The notes under the pieces were generated by a model that saw only the letters and a program-made list of their open reading frames with translations, was not told the DNA's origin and ran no database searches. The translations under genes and the position numbers were made by a program. From Rufibacter roseolus (GTDB taxonomy: Bacteria > Bacteroidota > Bacteroidia > Cytophagales > Hymenobacteraceae): DNA of 64,000 bases. Where the stretch lies: contig NZ_JAFMSU010000003.1 in the NCBI RefSeq assembly GCF_017916365.1, positions 1,178,001 through 1,242,000 on the forward strand, written 5' to 3'. This document shows positions 15,500 through 23,968 of the stretch, piece by piece. The stretch's first letter is position 1; every line of letters starts with the position of its first letter.

Positions 15500-18433
15500 T
15501 TATTCTCTTCCCCGGCGCTCAGGCGCTTTCAAAGTAAATTCCTGTGAGGTCTTGTTTCCATTGGCTTCAATCTCCACCACGTACTTACCCGGGCGCAGGT
15601 ACAGCTGCTCATTGGCAGACTTGGTCACTTTCACCGGATCACCGCCTTTGCGGCCCTCGTTCAAAGCCTGCTCGTACGCCCCGGTGTTCAAGGGATCAAG
15701 GGTCAAGTCATAAGCCACGTAGTTCAGGCCGCGTTCGCTCTGGTCTTTCAGTTCCTTCAGCACCTGTCCTTTGTCAGTCTTCACGCGCACGGTAGTTGTA
15801 CCAGCGACATTCACGAAGTAAGGGATGGTTAATGATGGGGTCATAGGCTGGTCCCAGGCCCCGAACTTCTGTCCCCAACGCTCTGAGTACTGCGGTGCAA
15901 CAATCTGGAACGCATGCACGCCTTTCTGCTGCACGGCCGGCGTGAGTTGCTGCAGATGCCACACGTTACCGATGTAGATAGAGCGGCCATGCGTGCCCAC
16001 CACCAGGTCATTCTCCCGCGGGTGGATAGCTAAGTCATGCACCGCCACCGCCGGCAGCACATCGCCGCCCATCGCCTGGAAGGTCTGGCCTTTGTCCAGA
16101 GACACGTACAAGCCGTTGTCTGAGCCCACGTACAACAGATTTGGATTGCGCGGGTCTTCCTTCACCACGTTTAGCGGCTCTTTTGGCAAATCCTTGCCAA
16201 TTTGCTTCCAGGTCTTTCCGTAATCATTGGACACAAACAAATAAGGATTGAAGTCATCCCAACGATATCCGTTCAAAGTAGCATAAACAGTTCCCTCGTT
16301 TTCCGCCGAGGCCGCCAGTCCGCTGATCCACATGTCCTGCGGAAGTTTATCAGATATTTTAGTCCAGGTGTAGCCCCCGTCGCGGCTCACGTGGATGAGG
16401 CCATCGTCTGAGCCCGTGTACAGCAAACCAAAGCGCTTAGGCGATTCCTCAATGGTCGTCAAGGTGCCGTAGCCCACATCACCTTTTCGGCCGCCTTTGG
16501 TCAAATCACCAGAGAGGGCTTCCATGTTCTCGCCTTTGTTCAGAGAGCGGTGGAATTTATTGGACCCAAAGTACAGCACATCCTGGTTGTGGCGTGACAG
16601 CAGAATGGGGCTTTCCCAGTTAAAGCGCAGCGGACGCTCTCCTAATTGATGCTTGGGTTGAATGGACAAACGCTGGCCAGTGGCTTTGTTCAGGCGGTAA
16701 TAAGCGCCGTACTGCGAGCCGGTGTACACGGTGTTGTTGTCGCGGTAATCTACCTGCACCATCATGCCGTCGCCGCCGCCTAAGCGCTGGTACGGGTAGC
16801 GGCCGTTGTCGGTCCAGGCAGCGCTGGCCTGGTAAGTGCTGGGACCGCCCCACACGCCATTGTCCTGCAAGCCGCCGTACACGTTGTAAGGCTGCGCCAT
16901 GTCAACAGTCACGGAGTAGAACTGCCCAACGGCCGGTGAGTTCGCTTTGAACCAGGTTTTACCATCGTCATAGGTAATGTTGATGCCGCCGTCATTGCCG
17001 TTCACCAGGTGACCGGGACGCGTTGGGCTCACCCACAAATCCTGGTGGTCTGAGTGCACGTTGTCGCCGCCGATCTCTTTCCAAGTTTTACCCGCATCCT
17101 CAGATTTGAGCAACGGCACGCCCAGAATGTACACGTGGTTCGCGTTCAACGGCGACACCCGAATTACCCCGAAATAGTAGCCGTAAGTGTAGTACAGGTC
17201 ATCGATGTAGCCTTCGTGGGTTTTCTTCCAGGTCTTACCGGCATCGTCTGAGCGGTAGACCTGCGCACCCGTCACAGGCGTTTCAATCATCATGGAGTTA
17301 GCATCTACCAGGAAATCTGACAGCGCCACTGGTCTGATTTTATCCGAACTCACCATCTCCTTCACGGTTTTGGCCGTGTACTGACGCGGGAAGTTGTTTT
17401 CCTCCAAAAACGTGTTGATAGCCGCATCGTCCATCTTCAGGAAATCCTCCTTGGTAAAATCCTTGAATTGTTCTTTGCGCAGCTTGTTGCCCGTGGCCAC
17501 TGCGGGCTTCACGTCTTTGCGCAGGTCCTGGTTGTCTACGCTGGCGTAAATGATGTTTGGGTTCTGCGGGAAAATGCTCAGGCCAATCCGCCCGATACCT
17601 TCCGTAGCCGGGAAGCCGCTGTTGCCGCCTGTGACCCGCTGCCAGGTATTACCACCATCGGTGCTTTTGAACACGCCCGAGGTGCTGCCGCTTTCCACAA
17701 AGTTCCAGGCGCGGCGCTCACGGTGCCACATGCTGGTGTACAATACATTGGGATTAGACGGGTCAATAACTAAATCCACGGCTCCGGTGTTGTCATCGCC
17801 TCCTTTCAAGACGTGCTTCCAGGTGTTACCGCCATCGGTGGTTTTGTAGACGCCGCGCTCGGGGTTAGGAGAGTACAGGTGACCCAATGCCGCTACCCAG
17901 GCCGTGTTGGGGTCTGTAGGGTGCTGAATGATACGCCCAATGTGGTGCGACTCGGGCAAGCCTTTGTACTGCCAGGTTTTACCGCCATCGGTGCTTTTGT
18001 AGATACCCACACCCGAGTAAGAAGAGCGGCTGGAGTTAGCCTCACCGGTACCCAGGTAAATGGTGTTGGTTTTCCAGTCAACGCTGATGTCCCCGATGGT
18101 GATGACAGTCTCATTGCTGAAGAGCGGCTCAAACGAGATGCCGTTGTTGGTGGTGTGCCACAATCCGCCGGAGGCGTAGGCCACGTAAAAGTTGGTAGGG
18201 TCTGCCGGATTCACGTCTACGTCTACCACGCGCCCACTCATCACAGTTGGACCTACGTTGCGGAACGGCAGGTTACTTATCAGGGAGTTCTTCTGCAACT
18301 GGAGCCGTTGATTGTAGCCTTCCATCCGGGATTTGGCCGAAGTGGCGGCGGGTTGCTTTTCTTTCTTCTGGGCCATCGCCGGAAGGCTCAGAAGCCCCAT
18401 CAGCAGAAGTGGGTAAATGGGTTTGCGTAGCAT
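15500..18433 (-). CDS. Sortilin/VPS10-like Asp-box (BNR) repeat protein, secreted
   Basis: 977 aa from the ATG at 18433, which gives a proper signal peptide (MLRKPIYPLLLMGLLSLPAMAQ); the frame is open further upstream to 18562 but that part has no secretory features. At least eight Asp-box motifs of the S-x-D-x-G-x-T-W type are visible (KSTDGGKTW, KTTDGGNTW, KSTDGGNTW, RSDDAGKTW, KSEDAGKTW, VSRDGGYTW, VSNDYGKTW, VSLDKGQTF), with strand pairs such as LYVGSDNGLYVS: a large beta-propeller of the Sortilin-N / glycosyl-hydrolase BNR group. The last 150 residues form an Ig-like domain (TTVRVKTDKGQVLKEL, PGKYVVEIEANG). Such proteins are often labelled glycosyl hydrolase, but no sialidase arginine triad is evident. 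Exported to the periplasm or surface; no T9SS tail. Confidence 0.9.
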   Translation of the reverse strand: MLRKPIYPLLLMGLLSLPAMAQKKEKQPAATSAKSRMEGYNQRLQLQKNSLISNLPFRNVGPTVMSGRVVDVDVNPADPTNFYVAYASGGLWHTTNNGISFEPLFSNETVITIGDISVDWKTNTIYLGTGEANSSRSSYSGVGIYKSTDGGKTWQYKGLPESHHIGRIIQHPTDPNTAWVAALGHLYSPNPERGVYKTTDGGNTWKHVLKGGDDNTGAVDLVIDPSNPNVLYTSMWHRERRAWNFVESGSTSGVFKSTDGGNTWQRVTGGNSGFPATEGIGRIGLSIFPQNPNIIYASVDNQDLRKDVKPAVATGNKLRKEQFKDFTKEDFLKMDDAAINTFLEENNFPRQYTAKTVKEMVSSDKIRPVALSDFLVDANSMMIETPVTGAQVYRSDDAGKTWKKTHEGYIDDLYYTYGYYFGVIRVSPLNANHVYILGVPLLKSEDAGKTWKEIGGDNVHSDHQDLWVSPTRPGHLVNGNDGGINITYDDGKTWFKANSPAVGQFYSVTVDMAQPYNVYGGLQDNGVWGGPSTYQASAAWTDNGRYPYQRLGGGDGMMVQVDYRDNNTVYTGSQYGAYYRLNKATGQRLSIQPKHQLGERPLRFNWESPILLSRHNQDVLYFGSNKFHRSLNKGENMEALSGDLTKGGRKGDVGYGTLTTIEESPKRFGLLYTGSDDGLIHVSRDGGYTWTKISDKLPQDMWISGLAASAENEGTVYATLNGYRWDDFNPYLFVSNDYGKTWKQIGKDLPKEPLNVVKEDPRNPNLLYVGSDNGLYVSLDKGQTFQAMGGDVLPAVAVHDLAIHPRENDLVVGTHGRSIYIGNVWHLQQLTPAVQQKGVHAFQIVAPQYSERWGQKFGAWDQPMTPSLTIPYFVNVAGTTTVRVKTDKGQVLKELKDQSERGLNYVAYDLTLDPLNTGAYEQALNEGRKGGDPVKVTKSANEQLYLRPGKYVVEIEANGNKTSQEFTLKAPERRGRE

Positions 18434-18570
18434 AAAGGGCAAAAAAGTAGATTTGTTCGCGTTAGGTGTAGTTTTAAAATCTGAAAATAGAGGAAAAACT
18501 GCAGTTAACGAAACCGCCGCCGGTATTTGTCTCTCCCCTGCCCTGATTTCTCCTGGCCTCAAAAAAGAAA

Positions 18571-18614
18571 CGCCGTTTAGCAGCTGTTTTTCAGAAAACA
18601 GCCCCTAAACGGCG
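18571..18614. repeat. Dispersed intergenic palindrome, copy 6 (best-paired copy)
   Basis: CGCCGTTTAGCAGCTGTTTT / AAAACAGCCCCTAAACGGCG with a TCAG loop: near-perfect pairing over 20-nt arms. It lies 27 bp after the stop of the alpha/beta hydrolase gene and upstream of the Asp-box protein gene, where it could act as a terminator. Confidence 0.8.
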
Positions 18615-18640
18615 CCCAGGGAAGCACTTTGATTAAGGTC

Positions 18641-19456
18641 TTAGAACGAATTGGCCGCCCGGTATTTCTGGGCATCGGCGGGGTACAGGGTCTCGGCAAA
18701 CTTAAGCAGGGCTTGGCGCGTGAGGGCGGTATTCTCAAACATGCCCATATGGCCCACATGCCCAAGAAAGTAGGTCATGCTGTTCTCAGGCAGGTGGCAT
18801 TGCTGCAGAGTGGCTTCCAGCGGAACCGCCGGGTCTTCCTTGCCCGCCATGAAAAACACGGGCGCGGCGGTGGTCTTCAGGACCTCAGTTCTATCGGGGC
18901 GGTCGCGCATGGCTTGCAGGCAGCCCAGCACCGTTTCCAGCGGCGTGGCTTTCCCGATGGCCTGCATCTTCTCAATGGAAGGTTGGCAGGAAACCCGATT
19001 GCTCTCCGCAAACAGTGGGGCCACAAAAGAATCCATGAACTTGTCAAGGCCGTGTTTCTGCACGAAATCGGCGGTTTTGTTCCGGTTCTCTTTTTTCTCC
19101 TCAGAATCTGGCAAGGCGCTGGAATGGAACAGACATAATCCGTAGAGCAACTCAGGAAATAACTCCGCGATGGCCAGGCTTACGTAACCGCCCATGGAGT
19201 GCCCGATTAAGAGACATTTCTCTACCTGCAGTGCCTGCAAGGTTTCCTGCACCTGCCGGGCCTGGTTCTCCATGGAGAAATCCTGTGTGCCCGGGCTTTC
19301 GCCGTGGCCGGGCAAATCCAGGGCAATCACTCGGAACTGGTGCACGAGCGGTTTGGTGAAATCGGTCCAAACGTCTTTGCTTTCGCAGAAGCCGTGCAGG
19401 AAAACAAGGGCGGGGCCGGTGCCGGCCTCAGTATAGGTAAGTGGGGTATTGGTCAT
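18641..19456 (-). CDS. Alpha/beta hydrolase
   Basis: 271 aa, cytoplasmic, full-length alpha/beta-hydrolase fold. It has the oxyanion loop FLHGF (residues 19-23), VIALDLPGHGES (about 43-54), the nucleophile elbow GHSMGG with Ser87, an acid in AGKEDPAVP (about Asp213) and a C-terminal His in LGHVGHMGMFEN. The pattern is that of small esterases, lactonases or peptidase-like enzymes; the substrate cannot be predicted. It is probably its own unit, with a palindrome at 18571-18614 after the stop. Confidence 0.9.
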   Translation of the reverse strand: MTNTPLTYTEAGTGPALVFLHGFCESKDVWTDFTKPLVHQFRVIALDLPGHGESPGTQDFSMENQARQVQETLQALQVEKCLLIGHSMGGYVSLAIAELFPELLYGLCLFHSSALPDSEEKKENRNKTADFVQKHGLDKFMDSFVAPLFAESNRVSCQPSIEKMQAIGKATPLETVLGCLQAMRDRPDRTEVLKTTAAPVFFMAGKEDPAVPLEATLQQCHLPENSMTYFLGHVGHMGMFENTALTRQALLKFAETLYPADAQKYRAANSF

Positions 19457-19469
19457 GGTGCAAGCGTGA

Positions 19470-19504
19470 TTTTGGCCTGTTTTACGGAAAGGAGAGCAAA
19501 AGAA
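19470..19504. repeat. Dispersed intergenic palindrome, copy 7 (degenerate)
   Basis: TTTTGGCCTGTTTTACGGAA then AGGAGAGCAAAAG: one good half and a decayed half, between the start of the hydrolase gene and the end of the lipoprotein gene. Confidence 0.4.
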
Positions 19505-19513
19505 GCATCCTTA

Positions 19514-20122
19514 TTAATGAATACAACCCATATACATCTCTGTTTTTACCACGAAGGCTCCACCCGCAGCGCTTTTCATTACCCGCAGGGCAGAATCTGC
19601 ACTGGTTTTCTTCTCATAGATTCCGGAAACCAAAGCAATGGTTTTCTTTCCAGCCTTCTTCTGGTACAAATCCAGGTACTCCAGGCTTAGGTGTACGTCC
19701 GGACCTCGTCTTGGAAAGTAATCCCCGGCAAACACCTCATCTTCGTCATCCTCGGGCAGAACAATCATCTTTTTCTTGGCGTCATAATACCGACCCATAG
19801 TGTCAATAGCTAGTGGCAAGGCTTGGGACAGGGCCATCATCTTCTCTCGCAAGGGGTAATAAGACTTTCCGGTATCTGCAATGGTGACGTAGTAAATGGC
19901 ATACTCTTCATAGTCACCGTTATCTCCTTCTATAAATTTACTTTCCGGCTCCGGTAAGCTATTATTGTCTCCAACAGCAGAAGTAGTTACCACCGGTGCA
20001 CTTCCCTCAGAAACCGAGGCTTCTGCGGTGTTCTCTTGAACCGCAACTGGGGCGTCTTGCACTGCTTTAGACCCGCAAGAAAACAAGCAAAAACAAAGAG
20101 AGTAGATGATCAGCTTTTTCAT
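19514..20122 (-). CDS. Lipoprotein of unknown function
   Basis: 202 aa from the ATG at 20122 (MKKLIIYSLCFCLFSCGSK), which gives a lipobox LFSC (Cys16); a longer frame to 20215 lacks a signal peptide and is rejected. Residues 20-70 form a Ser/Glu/Ala-rich linker, followed by a compact domain with EEYAIYYVTIADTGKSYYPLREKM, a charged PEDDEDEVFAGDYFPRRG loop and a C-terminal TIALVSGIYEKKTSADSALRVMKSAAGGAFVV. This last part has the pattern of a SPOR-like peptidoglycan-binding fold (strand, helix ADSALRVMK, strand), which is an inference. Anchored to a membrane. Confidence 0.75.
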   Translation of the reverse strand: MKKLIIYSLCFCLFSCGSKAVQDAPVAVQENTAEASVSEGSAPVVTTSAVGDNNSLPEPESKFIEGDNGDYEEYAIYYVTIADTGKSYYPLREKMMALSQALPLAIDTMGRYYDAKKKMIVLPEDDEDEVFAGDYFPRRGPDVHLSLEYLDLYQKKAGKKTIALVSGIYEKKTSADSALRVMKSAAGGAFVVKTEMYMGCIH

Positions 20123-20254
20123 AGACAGGCAGTTCTGCAGGGAAGATAGCAAATGTATAGAAATAAAAAGCCCACTTTGGTTTTCTCCAAAGGGGCGTAT
20201 CAGTTGAAGGGGCATTCAATGAAATGAATTTACTTCAGTGCTTTGCAAGAACTT

Positions 20255-20509
20255 TCAATGTGCAGCCAGGGCCTTGGTCTTTTTCTTAATGTTGTTCATC
20301 GACATAAGCACCGTAATGGCCACAATGAAAGGCGCTTTCTTGTAAAACTGGAAGTGGGCCACCAACTCAGAAAAGCCCATTTCTTCTCCGGCCAGCAGCT
20401 TTTTAGCAGGCACGTACAGGTCAATGACCAGGTAAATAGCCAAAGTCAACAAAAAGGACAACAGGCAGATTTTAAGTTTCTCCTTTAAAGGCAAGGTAAG
20501 TTCAGACAT
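20255..20509 (-). CDS. Small two-helix membrane protein
   Basis: 84 aa. Two hydrophobic segments (about 13-31 ICLLSFLLTLAIYLVIDLY and 61-72 FIVAITVLMSM) are separated by a polar amphipathic loop; the ends are basic (LKEKLK, NNIKKKTK). I do not recognise the family. It lies 130 bp upstream of the lipoprotein start on the same strand and may be co-transcribed with it. The clean ATG start and membrane-protein composition support a real gene. Confidence 0.6.
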   Translation of the reverse strand: MSELTLPLKEKLKICLLSFLLTLAIYLVIDLYVPAKKLLAGEEMGFSELVAHFQFYKKAPFIVAITVLMSMNNIKKKTKALAAH

Positions 20510-20598
20510 AGAAGACAGGTTCTTTGGCTTAAAGGTAAGGATTTGCTTCTTAGTGGTTTTGGCTCATTGGCTGCACCCCAAGATTCATTGTTACTTTA

Positions 20599-20755
20599 TC
20601 GTTCCCCTTTGAAGGCCCGGGATGACAAGGCGTTTGGAGAACCGCCCAACTTCTGCTAAGCGCAAGGGCAACCACAAGGGATTGCCCCTACCAAATTGGG
20701 AATGGGTGAGATTAACACGAGAAATCATCCCCCTACCCCCTTCAAAGGGGGACGG
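20599..20755. mobile_element. MITE-like element with CCCCTTTGAAGG terminal inverted repeats
   Basis: The left end TCGTTCCCCTTTGAAGG (20599-20615) and right end CCTTCAAAGGGGGACGG (20739-20755) are inverted copies. The right arm also carries the CATCCCCCTACCCCCTTC block known to me as a widespread repeat in Bacteroidota. In the middle lies the hairpin GGGCAA / TTGCCC (20666-20687) with the CCACAAGGGA loop. No ORF is present. It looks like a small non-autonomous element; target-site duplications were not evident. Confidence 0.55.
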
Positions 20756-20787
20756 TATGCGTGCTTAAATCTGTAATCAATTCTCAA

Positions 20788-20825
20788 TTTGAGGCTGTTT
20801 TCCATGAAATAGCCCCAAAACAAAA
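20788..20825. repeat. Dispersed intergenic palindrome, copy 8
   Basis: TTTGAGGCTGTTTTCCATG then AAATAGCCCCAAAACAAAA. It abuts the dxs terminator hairpin. Confidence 0.65.
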
Positions 20826-20858
20826 AGACCTCACAGGTTTTGAAAACCTGTGAGGTCT
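20826..20858 (-). terminator. dxs terminator
   Basis: Perfect stem AGACCTCACAGGTTTT / AAAACCTGTGAGGTCT with a single central base, about 21 bp after the dxs stop codon. Confidence 0.85.
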
Positions 20859-20879
20859 GGTCTTATTATTTGGAGGTTT

Positions 20880-22796
20880 TTACACCCGTACGGTCACGTC
20901 CATCAGTTCGCGCACAGTACGCTCTATTCCGTCTAGGTCGAAGCCGCAGAGGCGGTGCAGTTCCATTTGGGAGCCGTGCTCCACGATCATGTCCGGGATG
21001 CCGAGGCGTTTCACTTGGGCATTATAACCGTGGTCGGCCATGAACTCCAGCACGGCGCTTCCGAAACCGCCTTGCAGGCAGCCGTCTTCTACGGTCAATA
21101 CTTTGTCGTATTTCTGGAAGATGTGGTGCAGCATTTTCTCGTCCAGCGGTTTGGCGAAACGCATGTCATAGTGGCCTGGGCGCAGACCATCCATTCTCAG
21201 GTTCTTGCAGACATCCACGGCATAGTTACCAATGTGCCCGATAGTCAAAATTGCCACTTCCTCGCCTTCCTGGATCACGCGGCCTTTGCCTACCTCAATC
21301 AGTTCCAGCGGGGTGCGCCACTCAGGCATCACACCTTCGCCGCGCGGGTAGCGGATGGTGAAGGGTCCCATACCGTCTTGACTGGCGGTGTACATGAGGT
21401 TACGCAGTTCCTGCTCGTTCATAGGCGATGACACCACCATGTTGGGAATACACCGCATGTAGGCAATGTCATAGGAACCATGGTGGGTCTGACCATCGGC
21501 CCCGGCGAAACCGGCGCGGTCCAGGCAGAACACCACATGCAGGTTCTGCAGACAGACATCGTGAACCACCTGGTCATAACCGCGCTGCATGAAGCTGGAG
21601 TAGATATTGCAGAACGGCACCAGGCCTTGGGTAGCCAAACCGGCGGAGAACGTCACAGCATGCTGCTCTGCGATTCCCACGTCCAGGGCGCGGTCTGGCA
21701 TGGCCGCCATCATGATGTTCATGGAAGAACCGCTCGGCATAGCCGGGGTCACCCCCATGATCTTCTCGTTCTTCTCTGCCATCTCCAGCAGCGTGTGCCC
21801 GAAGACATCCTGGTACTTGGGTGGCTGCGGCGTAGTATGGTGCACCTTGTAGATCTCGCCGGTGACTTTGTCAAACAGACCGGGTGCGTGCCACTTGGTT
21901 TGTTCTTTCTCGGCTAAGGCAAAGCCCTTTCCTTTCACCGTCACGCAGTGCAGGATTTTAGGGCCCGGTATTTTCTTGAGGTCTTTCAACACCAGGGCCA
22001 GATGGTTTACATCATGGCCATCAATTGGGCCGAAATAACGGAAGTTCAGGCTCTCAAACAGGTTACTCTGCTTCAGGAGCGTGGCTTTGATACCGCTTTC
22101 CACCTTGGCCAGAATCTGCTGGGCGTTGGGCCCAAACTTGCTGATCTTGCCCAGGATGTTCCATATCTCGTCGCGCACTTTGTTGTAGGTGCGGGAGGTG
22201 GTAATATCGGTGAGGTATTCTTTGAGCGCGCCCACGTTGGGGTCAATGCTCATGCAGTTATCGTTAAGCACCACCAGCAGATCGGCGTCTGAGGCGCCGC
22301 CGTGGTTCAGGGCCTCAAAGGCCATACCCGCGGTCATAGATCCGTCGCCTATTACGGCGATGTGGTGCCGATCATACTCTTTCTTGTACTGCGAGGCCAC
22401 GGCCATGCCCAGCGCCGCCGAGATGGACGTGCTGGAATGCCCAACCCCGAAGGCATCATACTCGCTCTCTTTTCTCTTGGGGAAACCCGAGATGCCGTTG
22501 AGTTTGCGGTTGGTGTGGAAGTTGTCGCGGCGGCCGGTAAGGATTTTGTGCCCGTAAGCCTGGTGCCCCACGTCCCAGACCAACTGGTCATAAGGTGTGT
22601 TGAACACGTAATGCAGGGCTACCGTCATCTCCACCACGCCCAGACTAGCCCCAAAATGCCCTCCGTAAATAGACACGTTGTCAATGATGAATTGCCTTAA
22701 TTCCTGGCAGACCTGTTGCAGTTGGTCTTCAGAAAGTTGGCGCAAATCTGCGGGCGAGTTTATCTTGGCCAGCAGTTCTCCGGGTTCAATTATCAT
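20880..22796 (-). CDS. dxs: 1-deoxy-D-xylulose-5-phosphate synthase
   Basis: 638 aa from the ATG at 22796 (MIIEPGELLAKINSPADLR); the frame is open to 22868 but the family starts here. It condenses pyruvate and glyceraldehyde 3-phosphate with thiamine diphosphate, the first step of the MEP isoprenoid pathway. Motifs: GGHFGASLG with His47, the TPP/Mg motif GDGSMTAGMAFEAL (150 onward) closing at NDNCMSI (Asn180), the transketolase pyrimidine domain with VGIAEQHAVTFSAGLA, and the C-terminal transketolase domain GGFGSAVLEF. The length is usual. Monocistronic with a strong terminator; divergent from scpA across a repeat-rich gap. Cytoplasmic. Confidence 0.98.
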   Translation of the reverse strand: MIIEPGELLAKINSPADLRQLSEDQLQQVCQELRQFIIDNVSIYGGHFGASLGVVEMTVALHYVFNTPYDQLVWDVGHQAYGHKILTGRRDNFHTNRKLNGISGFPKRKESEYDAFGVGHSSTSISAALGMAVASQYKKEYDRHHIAVIGDGSMTAGMAFEALNHGGASDADLLVVLNDNCMSIDPNVGALKEYLTDITTSRTYNKVRDEIWNILGKISKFGPNAQQILAKVESGIKATLLKQSNLFESLNFRYFGPIDGHDVNHLALVLKDLKKIPGPKILHCVTVKGKGFALAEKEQTKWHAPGLFDKVTGEIYKVHHTTPQPPKYQDVFGHTLLEMAEKNEKIMGVTPAMPSGSSMNIMMAAMPDRALDVGIAEQHAVTFSAGLATQGLVPFCNIYSSFMQRGYDQVVHDVCLQNLHVVFCLDRAGFAGADGQTHHGSYDIAYMRCIPNMVVSSPMNEQELRNLMYTASQDGMGPFTIRYPRGEGVMPEWRTPLELIEVGKGRVIQEGEEVAILTIGHIGNYAVDVCKNLRMDGLRPGHYDMRFAKPLDEKMLHHIFQKYDKVLTVEDGCLQGGFGSAVLEFMADHGYNAQVKRLGIPDMIVEHGSQMELHRLCGFDLDGIERTVRELMDVTVRV

Positions 22797-22930
22797 AGGG
22801 GTGCACTTGGGTGGATATTGATGCAACAGCGTAAGGCTCTGAAAGTTTTCACATATACGTAGCCGCACCCAGTAAAAGGCAAAATTAAGAATTTTTTCTC
22901 AGAGGTCCTTTCCTGCGCAGAACAAGGCAA

Positions 22931-22974
22931 GCGCATTTTTGGCCTTATTCCTGAAAAATAGCCTAAAAACAGCG
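22931..22974. repeat. Dispersed intergenic palindrome, copy 9
   Basis: CGCATTTTTGGCCTTATTC then CTGAAAAATAGCCTAAAAACAGCG. First of three palindromes in the gap between the divergent dxs and scpA genes. Confidence 0.68.
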
Positions 22975-23001
22975 TATCTCCAATTCCTTGCTCGATACTT
23001 C

Positions 23002-23030
23002 CTGTTTAGGGCTTACGCCCGAAGAAACAG
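23002..23030. repeat. Short variant of the dispersed palindrome
   Basis: CTGTTTAGGGCTTACGCCC then GAAGAAACAG: CTGTTT/AAACAG outer pairs and GGGC/GCCC inner pairs. A shortened relative of the family in the dxs-scpA gap. Confidence 0.45.
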
Positions 23031-23072
23031 TCTGTTAAACGCTGTTTAGGTCCGCAAATTACCTGCCAAAGC

Positions 23073-23113
23073 TTTGTTTAGGGCTTTATTTTCAGAAAAC
23101 GTCTCAAAAACAG
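23073..23113. repeat. Dispersed intergenic palindrome, copy 10
   Basis: TTTGTTTAGGGCTTTATTTT then CAGAAAACGTCTCAAAAACAGG, 18 bp upstream of the scpA promoter. Confidence 0.65.
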
Positions 23114-23131
23114 GTTCTTCTGGCTTAAACG

Positions 23132-23163
23132 TTGGCACATGGCAATACTTATACGTAATTTTG
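23132..23163 (+). promoter_or_regulatory. Promoter of scpA
   Basis: TTG at 23132-23134, 21 nt, then TAATTTTG at 23156-23163 (a full TAnnTTTG -7 box). The start codon of scpA follows about 28 nt later. Confidence 0.6.
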
Positions 23164-23191
23164 CAAGTACACCATTTCTGTACCGCCACAC

Positions 23192-23968
23192 GTGAGTTTC
23201 GAAATAAAGCTGTCGCTCTTTGAGGGTCCGTTTGACCTGTTGCTCTTCTTCATTGAGCGCGATGAGTTGGACATCCATGATATTCCCATCTTCAAGATCA
23301 CCAATGATTTTGTGGGCTACATCCGGCAGCTGGAAACCATGAACATGGAGGTGGCCAGCGAGTTTATTCTCACGGCCGCCACGCTCATGCGCATAAAGGC
23401 CAAGATGCTGCTGCCCCGCTTTGAGAAAGACGAGCAGGGCAACGAGATTGACCCGCGCCAGGAACTGGTGCAGCACCTGCTGGAGTACAAACGGTTTAAA
23501 GAGGTACTGGGCGACCTGAGCCTTCTGGAAGACGTGCGCCTGCAGCAGGAGGAACGCGGCAACACCGATGAGGAACTGAGCAAGATAGCGGCCAAGCACC
23601 AACTGGAGTACGAGCTCAAGGACCTGAACCTGTACAGCCTCATGCATGCGTTCCACAAAGCCATGCAGCGCTACGAAGACGAGCAGAACCGTCCCAAGCA
23701 CACGGTGGTCACTTACCCCTACACCATTGAACAGCAGCGCAATTACATCAAGCACCGGGTAAACGCCCAGGGTGTGGTGCAGTTTGCCGACCTGGTAGAG
23801 GCTTTCCCCGACAAGATTGGGTTGATTTTCAACTTCCTGGCCATCCTTGATTTGCTCCAGCTAAACGAAATTGGCTTGGAGATTGCGGAAGGGTTCAATA
23901 ATTTCCGTATAGTGCCTTATTCTGAACACCAGCACCTGACCCTCACTGACCATGGATCTGAATCGTAA
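23192..23968 (+). CDS. scpA: Segregation and condensation protein A (kleisin)
   Basis: 258 aa. ScpA is the kleisin subunit that links Smc heads to ScpB in chromosome condensation and segregation. The N-terminal signature FEGPFDLLLFFIERDELDIHDIPI (residues 10-33) and the helix ASEFILTAATLMRIKAKMLLPR are typical, and the C-terminal winged helix (VVQFADLVEAFPDKIGLIFNFLAILDLLQL) is present. The start is GTG at 23192; the family motif begins so close to it that a later start is excluded. It overlaps the next gene by 17 bp, so they are translationally linked. scpB is not in the window. Confidence 0.96.
   Translation: MSFEIKLSLFEGPFDLLLFFIERDELDIHDIPIFKITNDFVGYIRQLETMNMEVASEFILTAATLMRIKAKMLLPRFEKDEQGNEIDPRQELVQHLLEYKRFKEVLGDLSLLEDVRLQQEERGNTDEELSKIAAKHQLEYELKDLNLYSLMHAFHKAMQRYEDEQNRPKHTVVTYPYTIEQQRNYIKHRVNAQGVVQFADLVEAFPDKIGLIFNFLAILDLLQLNEIGLEIAEGFNNFRIVPYSEHQHLTLTDHGSES

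Larger units (their letters stand above)
20510..20825. other. Repeat-filled intergenic region before dxs
   Basis: The gap between the small membrane protein and dxs (both minus) holds a MITE-like element (20599-20755) and a dispersed palindrome (20788-20825), then the dxs terminator. No gene is seen. Confidence 0.6.

Noticed and set aside
15500-18562. Longer N-terminus (43 extra residues) for the Asp-box protein
   Set aside because: The ATG at 18433 is followed by a proper signal peptide; the extra residues would hide it.
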